From positions 261,024,392 through 261,088,391 of the forward strand of contig NC_090323.1 of the NCBI RefSeq assembly GCF_040869045.1: a stretch of DNA of 64,000 nt, given 5' to 3'. The notes beneath the pieces are model-generated. The model did not search any database. It was given only the letters and a program-made list of their open reading frames with translations, and was not told the origin of the DNA. The translations under genes were made by a program, and so were the position numbers. Within the stretch, counting starts at the first letter, position 1. Each line of letters begins with the position of its first letter. Source of the DNA: Eurosta solidaginis. Its lineage: Eukaryota > Arthropoda > Insecta > Diptera > Tephritidae. Positions 43,995 to 55,999 of this stretch are shown here, in pieces.

Positions 43995-46900
43995 AAGTAA
44001 GCAAGGTTAAGTTCGGGTGTAACCGAACATTACATACTCAGTTGAGACATAAGGAAAAATAACCATGTAGGAAAATGAACCTAGGGTAACCCTGGAATGT
44101 GTTTGTATGACATGTGTATCAAATGAAAGGTATTAAAGAGTATTTTAAGAGGGAGTGGGCCATAGTTCTATAGGTGGACGCCATTTAGGGATATCGCCAT
44201 AAAGGTGGATCAGGGTTGACTCTAGAATTTGTTTGTACGATATGGGTATCAAATGAAAGGTGTTAATGAACATTTTAAAAGGTAGTGATCCTTATTTCCA
44301 TAGGTGGACGCCGTTTCGGGATATCGCCATAAAGGTGTACCAGGGGTGACCCTAGAATTTGTTTGTGCGATATGGGTATCAAATTAAAGGTATTAATGAG
44401 GATTTTAAAAGGGAGTGGTGGTAGTTGTATAGGTGATCGCCTTTTCGAGATATTGGCATAAAGGTGGACCAGTGGCGACTCTAGAATGCGTTTGTACAAT
44501 ATGGGGGAATCAAACGAAAGGTGTTAATGAGTATTTTAAAAGGGAGTGGGCCTTAGTTCTATAGGTGGACGCCTTTTTGAGATATCGCCATAAAGGTGGA
44601 CCAGGGGTGACTCTAGACTTTGTTTGTACGATATGGGTATCAAATGAAAGGTGTTAATGAGTATTTTAAAAGGGAGTGATCCTTAGTTCCATAGGTGGAC
44701 GCCGTTTCGAGATATCGCCATAAGGGTGTACCAGGGGTGGCCCTAGAATGAGTTTGTACAATATGGGTATCAAACGAAAGGTGTTAATGAGTATTTCAAA
44801 AGGGCGTGGGGCTTAGTTCTATAGGTGGACGCCTTTTCGAGATATCGCCATAAGGGTGGCCCAGGGGTGACTCTAGAATTGGTTTGTACGATATGGGTAT
44901 CAAATGAAAGGGGTTAATGAACATTTTAAAAGGGAGTGGGCCTTAGTTCTAGAGGTGGACGCCTTTTCGAGATATCGCCATAAAGGTGGACCAGGGGTGA
45001 CTCTGGAATGTGTTTGTACGATATGGGTATCAAATTAAAGGTATTAATGAAGGTTTTAAAAGGGAGTGGTGGTAGTTGTATAGGTGGTCGCCTTTTCGAG
45101 ATATTGGCATAAAGGTGGACCAGTGGTGACTCTAGAATGCGTTTGTACAATGTGGGTATCAAACGAAAGGTGTTAATGAGTATTTTAAAAGGGAGTGGGC
45201 CTTAGTTCTATAGGTGGACGCCTTTTTGAGATATCGCCATAAAGGTGGACCAGGGGTGACTCTAGACTTTGTTTGTACGATATGGGTATCAAATGAAAGG
45301 GGTTAATGAGTGTTTTAAAAGGGAGTGATCCTTAGTTCCATAGGTGGACGCCGTTTCGAGATATCGCCATAAGGGTGTACCAGGGGTGGCCCTAGAATGA
45401 GTTTGTACAATATGGGTATCAAACGAAAGGTGTTAATGAGTATTTCAAAAGGGCGTGGGGCTTAGTTCTATAGGTGGACGCCTTTTCGAGATATCGCCAT
45501 AAGGGTGGACCAGGGGTGACTCTAGAATTGGTTTGTACGATATGGGTATCAAATGAAAGGGGTTAATGAACATTTTAAAAGGGAGTGGGCCTTAGTTCTA
45601 GAGGTGGACGCCTTTTCGAGATTTCGCCATAAAGGTGGACCAGGGGTGACTCTGGAATGTGTTTGTACGATATGGGTATCAAATTAAAGGTATTAATGAA
45701 GGTTTTAAAAGGGAGTGGTGGTAGTTGTATAGGTGGTCGCCTTTTCGAGATATCGCCATAAAGGTGGACCAGGGGTGACTCTAGAATGTGTTTGTACGAT
45801 ATGGGTATCAAATTAAAGGTAATAATGAGGGTTTTAAAAGGGAGTGGTGGTAGTTGTATAGGTGGTCGCCTTTTCGAGATATTGGCATAAAGGTGGACCA
45901 GTGGTGACTCTAGAATGCGTTTGTACAATGTGGGTATCAAACGAAAGGTGTTAATGAGTATTTTAAAAGGGAGTCGGCCTTAGTTCTATAGGTGGACGCC
46001 TTTTTGAGATATCGCCATAAAGGTGGACCAGGGGTGACTCTAGACTTTGTTTGTACGATATGGGTGTCAAATGAAAGGTGTTAATGAGTATTTTAAAAGG
46101 GAGTGATCCTTAGTTCCTTAGGTGGACGCCGTTTCGAGATATCGCCATAAAGGTGTACCAGGGGTGACCCTAGAATGCGTTTGTACAATATGGGTATCAA
46201 ACGAAAGGTGTTAATGAGTATTTCAAAAGGGCGTGGGGCTTAGTTCTATAGGTGGACGCCTTTTCGAGATATCGCCATAAGGGTGGACCAGGGGTGACCC
46301 TAGAATGCGTTTATACAATATGGGTATCAAACGAAAGGTGTTAATGAGTATTTCAAAAGGGCGTGGGGCTTAGTTCTATAGGTGGACGCCTTTTCGAGAT
46401 ATCGCCATAAGGGTATACCAGGGGTGACCCTAGAATGCGTTTGTACAATATGGGTATCAAACGAAAGGTGTTAATGAGTATTTCAAAAGGGCGTGGGGCT
46501 TAGTTCTATAGGAGGACGCCTTTTCGAGATATCGCCATAAGGGTGGACCAGGGGTGACTCTAGAATGTGTTTGTACGATATCGGTATCAAATTAAAGGTA
46601 TTAATGAGGATTTTAAATGGGAGTAGTGGTAGTTGTATAGGTGGTCGCCTTTTCAAAATATCGGCATAAAGGTGGACAAGGGGGTGACCCTAGAATGCGT
46701 TTGTACAATATGGGTATCAAACGAAAGGTGTTAATGAGTATTTCAAAAGGGCGTGGGGCTTAGTTCTATAGGTGGACGCCTTTTCGAGATATCGCCATAA
46801 GGGTGTACCAGGGGTGACCCTAGAATGCGTTTGTACAATATGGGTATCAAACGAAAGGTGTTAATGAGTATTTTAAAAGGGAGTCGGCCTTAGTTCTATA

Positions 46901-49186
46901 GGTGGACGCCTTTTTGAGATATCGCCATAAAGGTGGACCGGGGGTGACTCTAGACTTTGTTTGTACGATATGGGTGTCAAATGAAAGGTGTTAATGAGTA
47001 TTTTAAAAGGGAGTGATCCTTAGTTCCTTAGGTGGACGCCGTTTCGAGATATCGCCATAAAGGTGTACCAGGGGTGACCCTAGAATGCGTTTGTACAATA
47101 TGGGTATCAAACGAAAGGTGTTAATGAGTATTTCAAAAGGGCGTGGGGCTTAGTTCTATAGGTGGACGCCTTTTCGAGATATCGCCATAAGGGTGGACCA
47201 GGGGTGACCCTAGAATGCGTTTATACAATATGGGTATCAAACGAAAGGTGTTAATGAGTATTTCAAAAGGGCGTGGGGCTTAGTTCTATAGGTGGACGCC
47301 TTTTCGAGATATCGCCATAAGGGTGTACCAGGGGTGACCCTAGAATGCGTTTGTACAATATGGGTATCAAATGAAAGGCGTTAATGAGTATTTTAAAAGG
47401 GCGTGGGCCTTAGTTCTATAGGTGGACGCCTTTTCGAGATATCGCCATAAAGGTGGACCAGGGTGACTCTGGAATTTGTTTGTACGATATGGGTATCAAA
47501 TGAAAGGGGTTAATGAGCATTTTAAAAGGGAGTGGGCCTTAGTTCTATAGGTGGACGCCTTTTCGAGATATAACCATAAAGGTAGACCAGGGGTGACTCT
47601 AGAATATGTTTGTACGATATCCATATCAAATGAAAGGTGTTAATGAGTATTTTAAAAGGGCGTGGAGCTTAGTTCTATAGGTGGACGCCTTTTCGAGATA
47701 TCGCCATAAAGGTGGACCAGGTGACTCTAGAATGTGTTTGTACAATATGGGTATCAAATTAAAGGTATTAATGAGGCTTTTAAAGGGAGTGGTGGTAGTT
47801 GTATATGTGAAGGCGTTTTCCAAATATCGATCAAAATGTGGACCAGGGTGACCCAGAACATCATCTGTTGGATACCGCTAATTTGTTTATATATATAATA
47901 CCACGAATAGTATTCCTGCCAAAATTTCAAGGGTTTTTTATTTCGCCCTGCAGAACTTTTTCATTTCATTCTACTTAATATGGTAGGTGTCACACCCATT
48001 TTACAAAGTTTTTTTCTAAAGTTATATTTTGCGCCAATAAACTAATCCAAATACCATGTTTCATCCCTTTTTTCCTATTTGGTATAGACTTATGGCATTT
48101 TTTTTGTTTTTCGTAATTTTCGATATCGAAAAAGTGGGCGTGGTCATAGTCCGATTTTGGCCATTTTTTATACCAATACAAAGTGAGTTCATATAAGTAC
48201 GTGAACTGAGTTTAGTAAAGATATATCGATTTTTGCTCAAGTTATCGTGTTAACGGCCGAGCGGAAGGACGGACGGTCGACTGTGTATAAAAACTGGGCG
48301 TGGCTTCAACCGATTTCGGCCTTTTTCACAGAAATAAGTTACCGTCCCAGAATCTAGGCCCCTACCAAATTTCACAAGGATTGGATAAAGTTTGTTCGAC
48401 TTATGGCATTAAAAGTATCCTAGACAAATAAAATGAAAAAGGGGCGGAGCCACGCCCATTTTTAAAATTTCTTTTATTTTTGTAATTTGTTGCACCATAT
48501 CATTACTCGAGTTGAATGTTGACATAACATACTTATATACTGTAAAGATATTAAATTTTTTGTTAAAATTTGACTTTAAAAAACAATTTTTTTTTAAAAG
48601 TGGGCGTGGTAGTTATCCGATTTTGCTAATTTTTATTAAGCATACATATAGTAATAGGAGTAACGTGCCTGCCAAATTTCATCATGATATCTTCAACGAT
48701 TGCCAAATTACAGCTTGCAAAAGTTTTAAATTACCTTATTTTAAAAGTGGGCGGTGCCACGCCCATCGTCCAAAATTTTACTAATTTTCTATTCTGCGTC
48801 ATAAGGTCAACGCACCTACCAAGTTTCATCGCTTTATCCATCTTTGGTAATGAATTATCGCACTTTTTCGGTTTTTCGAAATTTTTGATATCGAAAAAGT
48901 GGGCGTGGTTGTAGTCCGATATTGTTCATTTTAAATAGCGATCTGAGATGAGTGCTCAGGAACCTGCGTACCAAATTTCATCAAGATATCTCAAAATGTA
49001 CTTATGTTATCGTGTTAACGGACGGACGGACGGACGGACATGGCTCAATCAAATTTTTTTTCGATAGTGATGATTTTGATATATGGAAGTCTATATCTAC
49101 ATATCTCGATTCCTTTATACCTGTACAACCAACTGTTATCCAATCAAAGTTATTATACTCTGTGAGCTATGCTCAACTCAGTATAA
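43995..49186 (+). mobile_element. RepA element, long form with satellite core
   Basis: Starts AAGTAAGCAAGG, hairpin GTTCGGGTGTAACCGAAC (44011..44028), ATACTCAGTTGAG; ends GCTCAACTCAGTATAAT, inverted to the start. 47860..49186 repeats RepA interior text: GGGCGTGG..CGATTTTGG several times, GACGGACGGACGGACGG with CATGGCTCAATC, AAGTCTATATCT. Open stretches are short and look like chance. Compared with the 0.9-kb copy at 14 kb the extra length is mainly the tandem array. Confidence 0.8.
44080..47860 (+). repeat. Satellite array, about 29 units of ~130 bases
   Basis: Landmark TAGGTGGACG starts at 44171, 44301 and 44692, with variants at 44430 and 44562 between, so the period is about 130. Each unit has TAGGTGGACGCC, CGAGATATCGCCATAA, GGTGGACCAGGGGTGACTCT, TGTTTGTACGATATGGGTAT and CAAATGAAAGGTGTTAATGA. 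Unit variants (AGACTTTG, GGGGCTTAG, TGGTGGTAG) recur in ordered blocks of about five to seven units. Minus-strand open frames through it, up to 121 codons, are repeat artefacts. Confidence 0.95.
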
Positions 49187-49519
49187 TAATTGTTTTAAAT
49201 TATGATGTGACTTCTAATGAATATTTTATACTAAATAAATAAGTGAATATCTTAATCGAAAGTGCGGTATGGCCAGTGCAAAGGCGTGAGGTAGATATGT
49301 AGATCGTGAAGTAGTATATTTTATTATGTAGATAATAATTAATTTTTACATCACCTTTGATTACCTCTGGTAACAGCGTAATAATTTTTATTTTCAGCTA
49401 CTTTGACCAACATTGTTTTTATTTAATAATGGGCTGCTTTTTGATTACTTTTAAAAGGAAGTTGCTTGCACTGCTATCATTTGTAATTATTAATATTTAA
49501 TTAAAACAAAATTGCACAT

Positions 49520-49776
49520 ATTAGTAAGGATCGTAGGCTAGTTAGACCTAATTATGTTTGGTGCAAATAAACGATTTATTTCACCTTCTTGCCCAACGTT
49601 TCGCTGAATATTCCAGCCTCATCAGGGGCTACACTATTTATTTTTCATAAAAGATAACAAACATTATTGTATATGTATAAACATTCATGACATTTAACAT
49701 GTAGAACAACCAATTTGACTTACAATAACAATATACATACATAATTAGGTCTAACTAGCCTACGATCCTTACTAAT
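49520..49776. mobile_element. 257-base element with perfect 37-base inverted ends
   Basis: Left ATTAGTAAGGATCGTAGGCT..CCTAATTATG (49520..49556) is exactly inverted at 49740..49776. Inside is GCCCAACGTTTCGCTGAATA and CCAGCCTCATCAGGGGCT, wording I associate with Penelope-like elements. The flanks share TAATATTTAATTAAAAC and AATTGCACAT on both sides, so the target may be duplicated over about 29 bases. Confidence 0.7.
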
Positions 49777-50246
49777 ATTTAATTAAAACTGACCGTAAAA
49801 ACAACAAAAAAAAAATTGCACATTTTTAATAACTTCTGTTTTCCACCAGCTTCTTGCCGAAATCAATATTCCGAACAAAAGTAAGGTGTGGCGCTATTTT
49901 AAAAAAATAAGTGCCAATTCCGCAAAGTGTCTATTTTGATTTTGGCCCGTAACTGCATACATATATAATAAAACCTCTGCACATTGTAAAGGGGCATTTA
50001 AAATACATTTCTGGTCGAATTTTCTTGAAAATTCCTCGATTTCGGGGTGTGTGAGCTAATGTCACAAACTAGGCGACTATAAATATCACCCCACCCACTA
50101 GAGCCACGTAGTTATTCCTAAATTGAATTCTACTGAAAAAAACATCGGAAAAGATCGATGTATCGATGTTTTTCTTCCGATGCTTTTTATCATCGATGTC
50201 TATTTTGTCGATACATCGAAACATCGATTGCATCCCTAACCCCTAT

Positions 50247-52399
50247 CCATACTTGTTGGCTCTTTTCGCGGGTGCAGGCAGCAGTGAACAAATTTGCTTA
50301 AAAAAGGAACAGATAAACAAAAAGAACAATTTGTTCGTTCATCAGAAAAAGAACGAAAGAACCGAATCTCTGAAATGAACGAAAAAGCACAACTCTATCA
50401 ATGAGTTTTTTAAAATCATCCTGGCGTTTTTTCAAAGCAATTCCTCCTCTGTTTTATTATTTCTAGTATCGAAAGGATCAAAAGTATCGAAATCATTAGA
50501 TACGCACTATACTGACGAGAATATTAATCTCACATAATCTCAAGAGATCGAACGCCTCCAGTTAGATATTCGCATGTAACTACATTTGATGATAGGCGCA
50601 GATCTATCTAAAAAGACCGATATCGATGCCTGGGTTGCCGAGAAGCATATAACGGCTCGATGACTGCTTCGTACCATCCACCATGTATCAGCAGCAGGAA
50701 GGGTTTCTAATCACAATTGATTGATGAGCCTTGGGAGGTCAATCATTTCGCTATTCCATCCAATGCAAGGACATTGCTACTCATATGACAATTAACCGGG
50801 ATGCAACTTTTATACGACTCGTTTTTCTGGTCGATTTTTGGGTTTCAAAACATCAGTTTTTTTTTAATTCTGGTTAATTTTCTTTTTAAATGGACTCGTA
50901 TAAAAGAGACCTGAGACGAAGACCTCCTTTGAATTGTGAGAAATAGGTAAAGGTAGACTTGAACTCCCCTTTTTAACCTTATCGGCGTCAGTTTTCGGCG
51001 AGCAGCGATTACAGACGTAACGACCAAAATAACCTAGGAGATTAAGCCAATTAATAATGCTGATGATGGCCCAGATAAGCGCGATCCGAAACTTTTTCCA
51101 CTTGTGTGGACTGCTGTACAAGGCCCCATCCCTAAATAATCACATTTTGCTAATTGAAAAAATTCTTCAATTATGAATGCTAGGTCCACCGCATTGCCAA
51201 TTCCACAACCCCAACCCATCGTTAACCCAGTCAAATTTGGAACTGGGACAAATGCGCAGTTACAAGCAGCAAATTAAGGTGACATTCCACTGCACCGCAA
51301 AAAATGGGGAAAATGCAAAATTTTTGAAATTTTATGAAAAGTATGAAACATGTGCGAACAAGCGCAAACGTGACCCCCAATCGCATGAGACTTGGAGTTA
51401 GCAGTGACATTGGGTGGCAAGCGCACATATGAAGGTGTGCTTCATGTGTCTCTTTTGGTGTAGTGCGGTAACGGTAATTAATAATTTCCTGCTATTTAAA
51501 TACCACCAAATCAATCTAAGTGCACCCCCCACTCCTCCCGATCTTTATCCATTGTCAGTTGAGAATTTCATCAACATACATACATGGAATGAGACATAAG
51601 TTGAATGCGGTGGTGCAAGTGGAAGTAGCGAAATTGCAGAAGCAGTTGGGCAACAATTGCCACACACCACGTTTTACGCAAATTAATGCATTAAAATTAG
51701 ATTTATATGCAACGAGGCGAATGACAAAAGTAAATGCGTGAATGCAAATTAATTTGACGTTGTTAATTGTAGGAAGAGTTGAGGTAAAATTCTAGGGTAA
51801 GGTATATGGAATTATCTTATGGAATTCATCAACATGGTGGAATGTTGCAGATTTTGTTGTTGGTGATGATTGTGGCTGGTTAGGTTGGCGGATGCGCTTC
51901 ATTTGACATTTTGTCAGGCGACAAGTGCGAATGCGGAACATATTCTTTAGTACATAGATGCTTATTAAATTGTACACAATGAAGTCTTTTAAAACTGAAT
52001 ATTTGTTCATCGGTGCGTTGGTATGGAAGGAAGCTGACAACCAAGTTATGCATGCAGATCTTGTGAAAGTTTACAACAACTTTGCACTTTACGTTTAATG
52101 TCAAATGGCATTTAGAGGTATTTATCAAAATGCAAGTGAGTGGAATGAGGGGAATGAACGGAAAAGGGTTAAGAGTTCGGTAGGTTTTTCAGTTATTTCA
52201 TCATCTTGGATTGTTGGCTGGAGCTCAGCACGTGCCCTGGCTGCTTTTTTTATGCATCCAAACATTCTATGCGTGTCGTTTGTATATTAATTTAGCTCAG
52301 ACCTGAAACCTTCCGTTTTTCGCCGAGTTTTTTAATAATATTTTAAGGTGCTATTTTTCGGGAGGCCATCTTGGTGTAGAGGTAATTTGGTGGTCAACT
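50247..52399. other. No recognised features
   Basis: Includes open stretches of 60-85 codons on both strands with no familiar motifs (for example 50864..51121 minus, 51792..52040 minus). Possibly unique host DNA. Confidence 0.4.
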
Positions 52400-53110
52400 A
52401 TACGCAAGGCGGCAAATATTTCTAAACGGGATCGTCCCTTGGCAGTGGATTCGAATATAATTTTCTCGACCTCGCGCGTAGTTCTGGCGAAATCTGGACA
52501 GTAAAGCACGAAGTGACTCGATGAATCCACCCTGAAAGTTCTTCCAGCATGTTAAGACGTACGGCCTCCATTGGGAAGTGATACGTAAGAACCCAAATTA
52601 CCAAGAATTAATGAGCGTCAAAGAACACAAAATTTCGGCAGACCACCAGACCACCTGCCATTCTCTTCTGGCCAGAGGGATCTCACTGCGCTACATGAAA
52701 AAATGTCTGCCTATTCTTTACCTAGTCGACTTGTTGTTCAGCTGTACCAGAGCAAACAGTAGGGGGCCGGTGGAACTCTGAATTCCCCTCAATGATCCAC
52801 GTGCTGTTCAATACGCATTCGTTGAAGGAATCCGCGTTGCACAGAAGATCCTCATCTTAATATAATTTGAGACAACCGATAACGAGGTTAGATATTCCCA
52901 CAACATCCCAGATTTTAACACACTCGTGCTCAGGGCTTTGGCTATGCGAGTAGATGTTAAATGTGCTCACTGCATCCATAGTCACGCACACTTCCGCTTG
53001 GGACGCACTTATTTGATCTGACAGTTTGAACTTGCGGCTTATATCGCAATCCTGACAGAACACGCCGCCGCCCTTCCAACAACGACAGATCTATAAAACA
53101 GTTTAGTTTT
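52400..53110 (-). pseudogene. LINE RNase H domain and C-terminus, degenerate
   Basis: Minus strand 53100..52930: GGGVFCQDCDISRKFKLSDQ, SASQAEVCVTMDAV and FNIYSHSQS follow the LINE RNase H pattern (the catalytic E in QAEV, then S-x-S). 52550..52430: SSHFVLYCPDFARTTREVEK is the C-terminal HF.LYCP.FA motif. The region between is garbled. The last 30 bases (about 52420..52450) resemble the SINE block GGGATCGTCCCTTGGCAGTG and may be SINE. Confidence 0.55.
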
Positions 53111-54371
53111 TCCTAACTACATTCCTCTCTCGAGGTATTGAAGTTATTTAATCCCGGACAGTAAGCATTTGGCGGCAAACACCAGTCCGTCCTGCATGGA
53201 ATAGAAAAAAAGTTGGTAAGAATGCTGGAGTGGCCGAAGTCAGAGATCCCAAATCGCATTTTTATTACATTCTGTACCCTTCATAGTGTATATATTTATG
53301 AATGGTTACCCAGAGGATATTTCGACCGAATCATACAAAAGCAGTGAGTTGCCACAACCGTATCCTTAAGAATCGCCCTGACTAATCGCTGGTGAAGGGC
53401 GATCAGAAACTTTAATCACTTCCATTCACATCGACACACGGTTCCAAAATTCGGCAAGGACTTATCCGTAATAATCCCCTCAATACACAGCAAATCGCTT
53501 TAACCGTAAATAAATATTTTCTGAGATTCTTTTCAAAGACAGGCGGATCTCAGTTTTCGTAATACCCGATCTATATTAAAATGTTTCATTAGCGGCCACA
53601 TCTCACTTTATAGCTAATCTGCACTAACAAACTCCAAATATTATTTATATTCCAGAAGGCTAGCCGTGGTCAAATCTAGTCGTTCGCACAATAATCAAGT
53701 CACTGCCCTATGGTTCCAGTACCCCTGTAAATCGAGTTCGATTTGTATTTTGCCGATCAAAATACCATCTCGAGCTCTCGACGATTTTTTTTTTTTTTTT
53801 CAAATATCAAGATCCCTGCTCCACCTAGCGAAAGTTTTTATCTCTCATCCTACATGGCCAATGAGATCTTAAGTACATATGTTCCATTGAATAATTTGTG
53901 TGGCCTGACACAATAGATACTCCTGTCACTCCAGGATACTGTTTCTGCGGTCCATATCAGGATATGAATAGATTATATTGCACAGAGTACGAGTCCGCCT
54001 CCAATTCTTCTCGCGCGATTTGTTCTAAGCTTCGCTATGAATATGTTGTGCCGCTACATGAAATGAACTATGAACTATTTCCATGACATTATCAATCTGG
54101 GAGTAAGGGTTAGCCATCCCTTAAGCCTAAGTAGAATAGGCTAGGTCGTATTTGCAGTTGTGATCCTGGAACAGAATGCCCCCGGGAGAGTGCGGGAGTG
54201 CGAGGTGTTGTTGGGTAAGCGGCCTTGCAGCACGGTGCCACAAAAACACCCGTCTTGGGAGCCCAGAACATCTTCGAATTTTAAGTCGACCAAGGCAGGA
54301 ACAAACATTGTGCTGATGTCGCAAAAGTATATATTATACACTGCCGAAAGGTGCACAGAGTGACATGGACT
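53111..54371. other. Unassigned
   Basis: No convincing coding. 54160..54360 may be the distal part of the RepC family member that follows. Confidence 0.35.
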
Positions 54372-54785
54372 AAGAGTCTGTTCCTGTTGTTGTTGTTGTT
54401 GTCGAAGGCTTTGGGGAGTGTTATCGATGTGATGGTCCTTTGCCGGATAAAGATCCGGTACGCTCCGGTACCACAGCACCATTAAGGTGCTAGCCCGACC
54501 ATCTCGGGAACGATTTATGTGGCCACATTAAACCTTCAGGCCATTCCCCCCTCCCCGCCCTCAAGTTCCATGAGGAGCTTGTGGTCGCCAGAGCCTCGTC
54601 TGTTATTGAAACAGGATTCGCCGCGGATAGGTGAGGTTGACAATTGGGTTCGGAGAAGCTATATATTGCGCTGGCAACCTGAAGGGTTGCGTTACACAAC
54701 CCCTTGAATCTGGTATTTTAGTCGCCTCTTACGACAGGCATATCTACCGCGGGTATATTCTGATCCCCTAACCCGCTGGGGCGAA
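54372..54785 (-). repeat. RepC dispersed repeat, longest copy
   Basis: On the minus strand it begins CCCCAGCGGGTTAGGGGATC, then CGCGGTAGATATGCCTGTCG-TAAGAGGCGACTAAA, and ends CCAAAGCCTTCGACAACAAC with a CAA-type tail (54373..54400). The tail suggests spread by a LINE. I know TGCCTGTCGTAAGAGGCGAC as a very common fly repeat but cannot name the family. Confidence 0.6.
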
Positions 54786-54893
54786 GAGTCTGTTCCTCGC
54801 TCGTGCTGGTGCCGGACAATCTTCAACAGCAAGAGTATAACACTTATCCGCTCTAACTTCGTCAGCGCTTCTATTTTATATGTTTTTACTTAC

Positions 54894-55193
54894 GCGGCCA
54901 CCGTTGTGTGATGGAAGCGGGCTCCGCTATCTACACCGAAGATCCCCGGGAAAAGCAACATCAAAATTTTAGAAACAAGTTTTTTCAATTAGCATACAAT
55001 TTTTCTAAGCGAGGTCGCCCCTCGGCAGTGTTTCGCAAGCACTCCGCGTATATTTCTGCCATGAAAAGCTCTCAGTGAAAACTCATCTGCCTTGCAGATG
55101 CCGTTCGGAGTCGGCATAAGACAAGTAGGTCCTGTCCAGCCAATTTATAGGAAAAATTAATAGGAGCACGTCACAAATTGGAAGAGAAGCTTC
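54894..55193 (+). mobile_element. SINE
   Basis: GTTGTGTGATGGAAGCGGGC (A-box region), CCGAAGATCCCCGGGAAAAG (B box damaged), CGAGGTCGCCCCTCGGCAGT, TTTCTGCCATGAAAAGC, CATCTGCCTTGCAGATGCCG, GGTCCTGTCCAGCCAATTTA and CACAAATTGGAAGAGAAGC. The final tail is absent. Confidence 0.85.
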
Positions 55194-55963
55194 ACGTGCA
55201 CAAATGCTAAACAGCTGTCATTATTGACACTGCAATGTATTAAATAAAAAACAAAATTTACCTCAAATAAGTAAGCAGTATGTACATATGTATTTTGTAA
55301 ATTCTATTAAAAGCACTATATTGTTCATTGAAGCATATCAATTAGTTGCAGCGACATGGAAGTCTATTTTTCTCATATCTACTACTCGGATTATTTGCTG
55401 AGAAAAGCTCCAAATTACAATTTTCAATTTGACAAATATTAAACAAGTTTCACAAAATGAATATGTATGCGCAAATAGGCAACTACACACACACACACAC
55501 ACGCATGCAACGGAACATCTAAATGCAAATAGTATTTAATTTGAAATGCCTCCATTTGTCGTCTTTGACTGAGAAGGACATGCGACATCCTTATGAAATG
55601 CATAAGACAACAACAACCACTTTACGAATATTGCAACTCTAATACCATTACGCTTGGATGATTGTGGCAGCTACATACTCATACATATACATATGTATGG
55701 AGATGGCATTGGTGGCATGCAACAAAGTAACTATAAAGTGTTAATTTCATTTTCAATTTGCCACATGCAGTTGTGTCTTGGTGATTGTCGAAATGTCATC
55801 GTTTATCATCCACTCGAAAGCAGTAGCAACAGCAGTCTGATCTTATATACATACTTGTAAATGTGTGTGTGGGTGTGTGATATCACTTCATTCTCAATTT
55901 AACTTGTAGGCTGGCGCAGGAAATGCTTCAGAATTTGCCGCATTTCAAAGTTGCGCTTAGATT

Positions 55964-55999
<36 letters not shown>

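Larger units (their letters stand above)
43755..50238. mobile_element. hAT-like element, 6.5 kb including nested insertions
   Basis: Left end TAGGGATGTAAACGATACAT; the complement of the right end is TAGGGATGCAATCGATGTTT. Both flanks carry the same 8 bases, ACCCCTAT (43747..43754 and 50239..50246). An 8-bp duplication with TAGGGATG-type ends fits hAT. Both subterminal regions (43755..43915 and 50135..50238) are crowded with ACATCGATGT palindromes, probable transposase-binding repeats. RepA (43995..49186) and a 257-base TIR element (49520..49776) sit inside, so the original element was about 1 kb and non-coding. Confidence 0.85.

Noticed and set aside
45575..45940. 121-codon minus-strand open frame with repeated SPLVHLYGDISKRRPP-like peptides
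   Set aside because: It is the translation of the 130-bp satellite. Similar frames recur in every block and break wherever a unit has an indel.
44080..47860. CRISPR-like array
   Set aside because: Units are contiguous and homologous over their whole length, with no unique spacers, in eukaryotic DNA.
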